Source of the DNA: Labia minor
Taxonomy: Eukaryota; Arthropoda; Insecta; Dermaptera; Spongiphoridae
Assembly (NCBI GenBank): GCA_963082975.1
Contig: OY720346.1
Coordinates: forward strand, 36,979,787 to 37,043,786
Direction: 5' to 3'
DNA length: 64,000 nucleotides
Part shown: piece by piece, positions 56,655 through 64,000 of the stretch
Layout: every line of letters starts with the position of its first letter
Numbering within the stretch: the first letter of the stretch is position 1
Notes under the pieces: generated by a model
The model's database searches: none
What the model was told of the DNA's origin: nothing
What the model saw: only the letters and a program-made list of their open reading frames with translations
Program-made: the position numbers and the translations under genes

Positions 56655-57195
56655 CTATATATCTATCTAACTCTCTGAGGCTCTACGGAACTCTCCAATT
56701 ATCACTATTCTGAGCCACAACCTTCCAATCCCTACCCTCTCCATTCTCTCTCACGTCCCTTCCTACATTATCCACCCACCGCGTCCTTGGTCTTCCTAGC
56801 GGACGTTTCCCACTCGGTCTCCCCATCAATATATTTTTTGCTATTCTTTCATCTCCCATTCTAGCCACGTGCTCATCGTAACCTTCTCAATTTTATGAGC
56901 CTTACCCTATGTCTTAGGTTCTTGTTATGCAGTCTCTACTATTCTCAGATAACCTCATCTTTCTTTGGTCCATAAATGCTCCGAAGAATCCTATTCTCAA
57001 ATACTCTAAATCTACACTCGTCTGCTAAGGCCATAGACCATGCTTCACAACCATATAATACAACCGGCAAAATAATTGTTTTATATATTTTAACTTTTAT
57101 CTCATTTGATAATAATTTTGACGCGATAAGCCCATTTACTGCATGATAACAGGCGTTTCCTGATTGCAAACTCGCTTTAAATTCTTCTCGGATAT
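56655..57195 (-). pseudogene. RTE-like retrotransposon, RT C-terminus (family D)
   Basis: The minus strand encodes, with frame changes, AVNGLIASKLLSNEIKVKIY, KTIILPVVLYGCEAWSMA, FRVFENRILRSIYGPKKDEV, then MARMGDERIAKNILMGRPSG, KRPLGRPRTRWVDNVGRDV. These are the last parts of an APE-type non-LTR reverse transcriptase (thumb and C-terminal region) widespread in arthropods. The 3' end lies near 56655 with a TATC (GATA) tail. The longest copy of family D here together with 61574-62135. RTE lineage is my best guess, not certain. Confidence 0.85.
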
Positions 57196-57365
57196 TAAAT
57201 TACCTATATATCTATATATAAGTTAAAATTAAGGAATATATATATAAAATTATAATGAAAAAAGAAATGAATAATATTGCAAATATATTTTCAAAATCTT
57301 GTTTTAAATCCAAAATATACACGTGAATTAGTTAATCAATAATTACCCGTATAAAAAAAAACAGG

Positions 57366-57690
57366 TTGAGTTGTCGAGAAAAGATGATAATACCGAAGCG
57401 TAATGCTATCCGTCAAATGATATCATACAAAATACATGATTATACACAAGGGACCAAGCAACTGTCAAAACAATGGAATTTTACAAATGAATCTGCTCTA
57501 AAGAAGGTTGGCCGGAAAAGTCACGGAGACGTTTTTGTGATTCGAAGGAAATAATTCTCATGGACATTTTCCAGAAAGGAAGAACGATAATAACGAGATA
57601 GTATTACAGGAAATTATTAGTCCGGTTGGATAATGAATTGAAGAAACATGGTCCTGTAGAAAAACTGATATTTGTATCTAGTATATAAGT
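57366..57690 (+). pseudogene. Mariner transposase fragment
   Basis: Plus strand: QGTKQLSKQWNFTNESALKK, VGRKSHGDVFVI, then in other frames ILMDIFQKGRTI, YYRKLLVRLDNELKKHGP. This matches the middle of a mariner transposase (the region ETKQQSKQW...SAGKVMATVFWD...DYLxKGxTITGEYY). Both the N-terminus and the DNA after the LDxELK helix are missing. A different mariner lineage from the one at 40770-41340. Confidence 0.75.
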
Positions 57691-57910
57691 AGACATAAAT
57701 TTTGTAATTTATTTTTTAAATCCATATTTTATTATAAACAAATTTTCAAGATCAAATAATATGGATATTTTCGTTTTCCCTGAAATTATTATTATTTATT
57801 CATTTTTCTTTAAATATAAATTTTTAATTTAGTATAATTGTTTATTTTTTTTAAATCACTAATATAAGAATATAGAATATATTTCAGTTTTTTGTTCTTT
57901 TTTTAAAAAA

Positions 57911-58314
57911 AATTTGGAGTGTCTCCACTCGACTATCTCGCAATTTGAATTGGAAAACATATATTATATTTAAATTAAATTTAATAAATTAAATTATAAA
58001 TTAAGTATAATTAAATTGGATTAATTAATTAATTTAAAAAAATTACAGTATAGTATTGTTATTCAATTAAATTAATTAATTAACACATATTTATTAAATT
58101 TAAATTTAAAATCTTTACCTTCATTTTTAAGTGAAAATTTAAAAATTTTAAAAATTAATTCGTGTGTTTGGCTCTTTGTTGATGACACCACGTCACGTGC
58201 TGGCGCGTGATTGGCAGTCAACGTGTTAAAAAATTTAAAAAATTAATTCCGGTACTTTCCGCAATTCAATCAAGCTGTAACTTCGTGAAAATCTCTGGCG
58301 AGATAGTAAAAAAA
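57911..58314 (-). mobile_element. Helentron-like family A copy (A9), internally deleted
   Basis: Minus strand: TTTTTTTACTATCTCGCCAG at the start, then after a large deletion CAGCTTGATTGAATTGCGGA, the CATCAACAAAGAGCC block, the AT-rich part and GCGAGATAGTCGAGTGGAGA, CACTCCAAATT. Subterminal repeats and 3' hairpin are intact; the GT microsatellite part is gone. Confidence 0.9.
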
Positions 58315-59360
58315 GTCATTACTGTATATATAGATAGCATAGTATTATTTTTTAAATTTTGTTTTCTTTTACACTTTCTCTAATAATGTTTAAGTTTATT
58401 TATAAAACTGCTTCAACATATTTCAAAATGAAATCGTATGGCGTAAACCACTTACGAAGTGATAATGAAACTATGCTGAGTGCTAATAAATATTTCCTGG
58501 ATCTATTTTCAGTCTCAAGTATTTGTATGCAACAAATTTTGGATTTGTTTATATAATCACACATTTCATTTAAAGACATTGAAAATTTCACTTCAATTAT
58601 ATCTAATTTTAAATTGTACCCCTTTAAAAGAAATGGTAATAGATTAAACATATTTATTTTTTATTTTGATAAATAATTTTAATTTATAAGCATAAATTTT
58701 GTGTGGGAAAAAATAATGGTAATCAAAAAGATGTTATTTGATGGATATTTAGGTTTAATCCTTTCCGAGTTGATTTACCTTTATTATGATTAAATAACAA
58801 TAAAATAAGCAAGCAAAATTCAATCAGCAAATGTCAATATGATACAAGGATTAATTAAACGATTGATTGGTTTATGTCTTATTTATGAACTAATCATATT
58901 TATATGTAGGTGTATACTAATAATACAGTAATCCACTCTTTGTCTGTCAATAATTGTCAAGTTTTCCATATTTCATATATTATTTATATATGGAAAAAAT
59001 AGAATAGGTTTATATTTAAAGTAACATTAAAATTGTATTAAAATAAAAATTCAAAAAATATAATTATATTAAATAAAGTAAAAAGTCTGCAAGATTTTTG
59101 TTAAAAATTTATTTATCAATAGAGAAGATTAATTTCTCTCTCTCTAACAGATAATTATAAAATTCTCTTTAAACTGAATTTAATTTATAGAATAAAATGG
59201 CGCATATTAGAACTAAATGAAATAATAATAAAAAATACTTCACTAAATAAAGCGACAAAAGCGCTGAGAACTTTTCATTTCACTCATTACAATTTTCAAA
59301 CTTTTAAAGAGTAATTTCAATAAATTATTCCAATTAATTTTATTTAATATATTATAATAT
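58315..59360. other. AT-rich DNA, nothing recognised
   Basis: Two overlapping frames at 58359-58651 on opposite strands have no known motifs. Confidence 0.5.
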
Positions 59361-59806
59361 ATATCTATCTATCTATCTCTGTGGCTCTACCGAACTTGAA
59401 AGTTCTTGGCCGTAGAAAAAACATTTCTCTTTGTGTCCCTATTCTGAGCCACACATCACCATCCAACTCCTACCCTCCCCATTCTCTCTCACGTCAGTTC
59501 CTACATTGTCCACGAACCGCGTGGTTGGACTTTAAAGCCAACATTTCACAATCGGTCTGCCCATCAATATATTTTTCGCCATTCTTTCCTCTCCCATTCT
59601 AGCCACGTACACCACGTATCCCAGCCTTTTAGATTTTATAACCCTAACTATTTCCTGAGATGCATCCGCCTTTCCCGGTTGACCTCATCTTTCTTTATCC
59701 CATAAATGCACTGTAGAATCCTATCCTCAAATACTCTAAATCTACTCTCGTCTCCTAGGGTCATCGACCATGCCTCACACCCATATAATACAAATGAGAA
59801 AATAAG
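59361..59806 (-). pseudogene. RTE-like retrotransposon 3' fragment (family D)
   Basis: Minus-strand family D: TCATTTGTATTATATGGGTG, ATGACCCTAGGAGACGAGAG, GTACGTGGCTAGAATGGGAG, TATATTGATGGGCAGACCGA, TTCTACGGCCAAGAACTTTC, then the GATA tail at 59362-59380. Stops and frameshifts throughout. Its upstream side is cut by the mariner that follows. Confidence 0.8.
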
Positions 59807-59808
59807 AA

Positions 59809-60311
59809 TAAGTTCTCGCTGTTTTTTTTTTGAAAATCAATGCTTTATTTACACAATGTGGTGCACAACACGTCACTCAAAGTACAGCCCATCTCAAGAC
59901 ACTACTTTTTCCCATCCCTCCAATTCTTCGTCTTTAAACTTTTTCGGTGCGCCAGAACGTTCTTTATCTTGAAGATCAAAATCGTCATTTTCGAACCGTC
60001 GAAACCAGTCTCTGGAAGTCGTTTCCGACAGAGCATGTTCCCCATACGTCTCAACAAGAATTCGGTGTGCTTCAGTTGCTGATTTCTTCTGTATAAAATA
60101 ATGCAATAGAATTCCCCGCAAATACTCTTTTCGTGGCACAAAACTCGACATCTTTAAGCACTCAGAACAAAATGTGGTTGACACTGTGGCAAACAGAAAC
60201 ACACTGGCGTTCAAGAATACGAACAGTATTTCCTGGAAATGCGTTCGTTTCAGAAATATCATCCACTTATATTACTGGAAACGCCATCTGTTAGAAAACA
60301 GCGAGAACTTA
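59809..60311 (-). mobile_element. Internally deleted mariner with intact TIR ends
   Basis: The element is 59811-60309, about 500 bp, with TA on each side (59809-59810, 60310-60311). TIRs start AGTTCTCGCTGTTTT on both sides (perfect for the first 15 bp). It keeps the two ends of the transposase gene and has lost about 60% of its length. It sits at the edge of a family D fragment. Confidence 0.9.
59855..60151 (-). pseudogene. Mariner transposase, N-terminus joined to C-terminus
   Basis: The ATG at 60151-60149 starts MSSFVPRKEYLRGILLHYF, IQKKSATEAHRILVETYGEH, ALSETTSRDWFRRFENDDFD, LQDKERSGAPKKFKDEELE: the paired helix-turn-helix, TIR-binding half of a Mos1-like transposase. It then jumps in frame to GWEKVVS, a TGA stop, and DGLYFE with the usual terminal stop (near 59857). 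The last part matches the family's C-terminal RWEKVVASDGxYF. The catalytic D,D34D domain is absent. Without the stop readthrough the product would be 86 residues with DNA-binding parts only. An upstream in-frame extension to 60262 is not part of the family. Confidence 0.85.
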
Positions 60312-61573
60312 TTCAAGCACCTTATATATATGTTATATATAAAACAAAGTTAAATATACATATTTATATGCTTAAAATTAAAACCTAACCTTTACTTTGT
60401 GTATCTGCACGCCCCTTCCCACCACTAGTTCTATTTTTACAAAATTGTTTTATTTAAATTTAAAAGATTGTTTTTATTATCAAGAAATAAATCCTCTATT
60501 TTTACTTTATTTATTTATTTTTGTTCTAGATACATGTATTTCATTTCACCCTATTTCTTGTTTCATAGATCAATTCTTTTTATTTTTATTTATTTTCATT
60601 CAGAGTTGAATGAATGGGGTTGTTTTAAGTGCTTACCCCCTTTCATATATATAAGCATTTCTATATTGATGTCAAAAATATTACCACCAGTTTGTATTTA
60701 ATAAATTTCTCCCTTTACTGTTTTTGTTTTGTTTGTTATTTTTTTCCATTTCTTGTTCTTTGGAGGAAAAAAATGGGCTATAAAGTTGATGTTACTTATT
60801 TAGGTATTTGAGGCATTGGATTGCATGAATGCGGCAGTCTCTGTCGACCTTTAATTTCCTAATGCTTAATCATAATAAATGTACGAGGGCTTCTCTGAAT
60901 TGCCACCTGGATTCCCATTTAGATATTTAATTATTTGCTTGCTTGAATCGGGTCCTATAAGAACATACCATCCATTCGCAACTTCCTCCCCTCCACTCTA
61001 TTTGAAAATACACATAGTAAATATTTAAATTTTATATCAAATATAAACTTCTTATTGTTTGAATTATTATTCTCAATTACTTATTCTAAAAATAGGACTT
61101 ATAAATCATAAAATCTTTTGATTAAGATTTAGAATATTGATATATAATTATAATTTAATTGATTAATTCACCATTCATCAATTCTATGCGGTGTTATATA
61201 CATACCTAAGGTATCTTAGATAACCCAGTGTTGAATATTATGACTCATGTCAATATTTTCATGGAAACGATATCAAGGGACACATATAAAGATCTATTTT
61301 ATTTATTGATATATAAAATTTAAATCATTTATTCAATATGTAGTAAAAAATTTAACCTATGAATTAAATTAAATTAAATTTTAATGATGAATGTCCATAG
61401 AGATAGCTTAGGTCAGAATGAACAAAATAAGTCAGAATGAACAAAATAAAATTTTATTAAAAAAAAAATGAATAAATCTTTCATATAATGGAGCAATAAT
61501 AATTACGTCCTTGGAAGTATTTATATATATATTTATATATTTATATATATTTATATTTATATTTATATTTATA
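60312..61573. other. AT-rich DNA with a GC-richer patch
   Basis: 60800-61000 is less AT-rich and unrecognised. The T-rich open frames at 60397-60811 have no motifs. Confidence 0.45.
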
Positions 61574-62135
61574 CATATTATCTATCTATCTATCTCTGTG
61601 GCTCTACGGAACTCGAAAGTTCTTGGCCGCAGCAACCACACTTCTCCAAGTGTAACTATTCTGAGCCAGAACTCTCCAATCCCTATCCTCTCCCATCTCT
61701 CTCACGTCCCTTCCTACATTATCCACCCATCGCGTCCTTGGTCTTCCAAGCGGACGTTTTCCACTCGGTCTCCCCCCAATATATTTTTCGCCATTCTTTC
61801 CTCCCCCATTCTAGCCATATGTCCTGCCCACCGCAGCCTTCTCGATTTTATAATTCTAACTATATCTGGAGATGCACGGAGGTCATGCAATTCCTCGATA
61901 AGCAGTGACCTTATCTTTCTTTGGCCCATAAATGCTTCGCAGAATCCTATTCTCAAATACTCTAAATCGATTCTCGTCTTCCTCACACCCATATAATACA
62001 ACCGGTAAAATAATTGTTTTATATATTTTAACTTTTATCTCATTTGATAATAATTTTGACGCGATAAGCCCATTTACTGCATGCTAACAGGCGCTTCCCG
62101 ATTGTAACCTTGCTTTAAACTCTTCTCGAATATTA
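61574..62135 (-). pseudogene. RTE-like retrotransposon, RT C-terminus (family D)
   Basis: Minus strand: KWAYRVKIIIK-type start, VRKTRIDLEYLRIGFCEAFM, GQRKIRSLLIEELHDLRASP, DIVRIIKSRRLRWAGHMARM, GEERMAKNILGG, then a frame change into GRPRTRW-like sequence. The 3' end CTTTCGAGTTCCGTAGAGCC, ACAGAGATAGATAGATAGAT leads into the GATA tail (61579-61597). The best preserved coding stretch of family D, yet clearly broken. Confidence 0.87.
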
Positions 62136-62182
62136 TTATCTTATTATACATATTACAATATAGTATAATATATTATATATAT

Positions 62183-62316
62183 TTATTATTATTATTTGCG
62201 CATAGACCCTGAGGATCATTTATTAATTATTAATTATTGAATTTCCATAGGCACGAACTTGAGTTTTCAGTGAGGTAGATTGTCGTGCTAACCACTAAAC
62301 CACTGTAGCGTCTTAT
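62183..62316 (-). mobile_element. tRNA-derived SINE, short
   Basis: Minus strand: CTACAGTGGTTTAGTGGTTA, GCACG is a strong box A, CTCAAGTTCGTGCC a box B-like segment at the right spacing. It ends GATCCTCAGGGTCTATGCGC, AAATAATAATAATAAA. The tail matches the tail of the SINE at 32878-33396 (GATCCT...GGTC...CGCAAATAATAAT). About 130 bp; the middle body is almost absent. Confidence 0.7.
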
Positions 62317-62660
62317 ATATAATTAATTTTTTTAAGTAAAATTATTTTCTTACGTTAAAATTAATTTTTAATTATTTTTGGAAATTTTTTTTATAGATTT
62401 AAACATTTACTATTCTAAATAATAACAATGAATCAAAAGACTTCTTTTTTTTTGTTTTGTTTAAGAGCTTTAAAAATATTATATAGAATTACTAATCATA
62501 TTCAAAGAAAATAAAAACAAAATTATAGTAGTTTAGAAAATTATTTTCTTATCTTCATATATTTTAATGTTGAAAGGGGCAAGTGACTTTTATTTAGAAG
62601 AAAATGGGGAATGTTTATTAATGTTTCTGATTTTAAGAAAACTTGAAAGATGTTATGCAC

Positions 62661-62691
<31 letters not shown>

Positions 62692-64000
62692 CCAGAATTG
62701 AGTCTGTTAATTCCAAAATATATCCTCTTGTGATCGATATGGGTCACTTGTTTACTTGATGTATTTGGGGTATTAATCACCGTAATTGATAATTAAAATA
62801 GGCCAATAGATGCATTATCATCTAGTTAAATTTTAATCGCGGTCCACTCTCCCAGGGGTTCACATTTGGGTGATACGATAATTGGTTCTGATCCTATCCA
62901 AATTAATTTCACACCGAAAAGGAAGATTTTCGAGCGTAAATCGAAATACTAGCAACAATCCACTTCTACCTTTTAGTTTATTAAGTTAACTTTAATGGAG
63001 TCATTTCCCATTGAAGTCATTGGGATTTAATATAATTGCCAGTACGATAAAGTTTTTTTTTATCACAATTCGATTAAATTTGGTGATAAACAAACATCTC
63101 TTTAATTAATGGAGGCACCAGGGGGGTTAAAATGAAAATAAAACGGGATTACAAGAAACAAGTGTAGAAAATACCAAAGAAGACAATCATACTTTATAAT
63201 TAAAGTATGAAATCAAATTAAAAAAAAACGAAAAAATTATTAATTTGTTTATTCATTCGTTTGCGGATCTCTTTTATCTTGTTCACTTTATTTACAAAAA
63301 TAAATTCTCTAAATATTTATCGTAATATAAATAAAAAGAAAAACAATTATGAATTTTTATTAAACCTTTTTTTATTTTTTTAATTTTATTAAATACTTTT
63401 TTTAATTTAAGATTTTGAAATTAAATTAAAGCGAAAATTTCAAACAAATATCATATATTTCAATTATGGTTACCTAATACAATATTAGATGAACATTATA
63501 GTCATTTTTATAGAAATCAGTTTTTAAATATAACTATCGATTTTTTATGAATTGTAAATTTATTGTTAAAACTACTACTTTCCAAAGTTCTTTTACTTAT
63601 GTTAGAGTGAATTTAAAATTATCTATCTATGTTTTCTGTAACCTCTGTTCTAAAGAGCTACCATACTTATTTTTATACTTGTTTCTAACAAAAAAAAAAA
63701 TCAAATTTAATAAATTTCTTATATAAATTTATAAGAACACTTTTTATATTTACATCCGATATTTTGTTAGGTAAATTGCAGGATGTTTCCAATGGAAATG
63801 GAACGATGCTGAGATAAAGAGAGGCAAGTAATTTTTTCAAAATTTGGGACTGATTAAAATTCTTTAAAACCTAATTAAACAAAAGTTTAATATAAATGCT
63901 TTGATATTCGAAAAAAGCCCACATTTTTTTTCAAAAACTAATCAATCAGTTTTCACAATTATACGCTCCAAAATTGGTAATCCTGCTGGTTTCTTGCCTA
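62317..64000. other. AT-rich DNA, nothing recognised
   Basis: TA run at 62662-62686. The patch 62830-63130 is less AT-rich and carries no known repeat. No gene supported. Confidence 0.45.

Noticed and set aside
60397..60811. Several phenylalanine-rich open frames as membrane proteins
   Set aside because: Hydrophobic look is explained by T-rich DNA; no start context, no conserved pattern, overlapping frames equally hydrophobic.
1..64000. Host gene, bacterial insert or operon
   Set aside because: No run of plausible exons and no prokaryote-like gene packing was seen on either strand; composition is uniformly AT-rich apart from transposons.

Overview
The window is AT-rich eukaryotic DNA that is almost wholly repeats. 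I recognise no intact host protein-coding gene. The transposon set suggests an arthropod: mariner-like elements, non-LTR retrotransposon tails with the GRPRTRW and VLYGCEAW motifs common in insects and other arthropods, a Dong/R4-type retrotransposon, hAT MITEs, Helitrons and Helentron-like short elements. A parasitic copepod or a hemipteran would fit, but the species cannot be fixed from sequence alone.

Layout. 1-4740: AT-rich DNA with one Helentron-like copy and two MITEs. 4742-6795: a non-autonomous Helitron with a clear 5' TC, 3' hairpin and CTAG end, carrying nested repeats. 7010-14135: the densest block. It holds an apparently intact Dong/R4-like retrotransposon (7604-12195, one 1210-residue ORF) lying between TAA repeats, then two copies of Helentron-like family A; the second is interrupted by a family B copy. 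14235-31718: scattered MITEs, an internally deleted mariner, more A and B copies, and long AT-rich stretches. 32878-33396: a tRNA-headed SINE. 34585-37885: two copies of a Helitron-like family C. 40770-41330: a mariner pseudogene. 44177-47360: a nearly perfect direct tandem duplication of a 1592-bp family C unit, each unit with a tRNA-like segment and a large palindrome. 47620-64000: more A and B copies, RTE-like retrotransposon 3' ends with GATA tails, mariner remnants (one with perfect short TIRs and a nearly clean internal deletion), and a second tRNA-SINE.

The only gene likely to make a functional protein is the Dong-like ORF. It has a Myb-like N-terminus, a reverse transcriptase with YMDD, a CCHC knuckle and a PD-(D/E)XK endonuclease. 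Everything else of known origin is non-autonomous or broken. Families A and B share one plan: short subterminal inverted repeats, an internal microsatellite, a 3' hairpin and a short T-rich tail. This matches Helentron-associated elements (HINE/DINE-1-like). Families B and C also share an internal module, which suggests exchange between rolling-circle families. A strong juxtaposed acceptor/donor at 56152/56153 is the best hint that part of the window may be a long intron of a plus-strand host gene.
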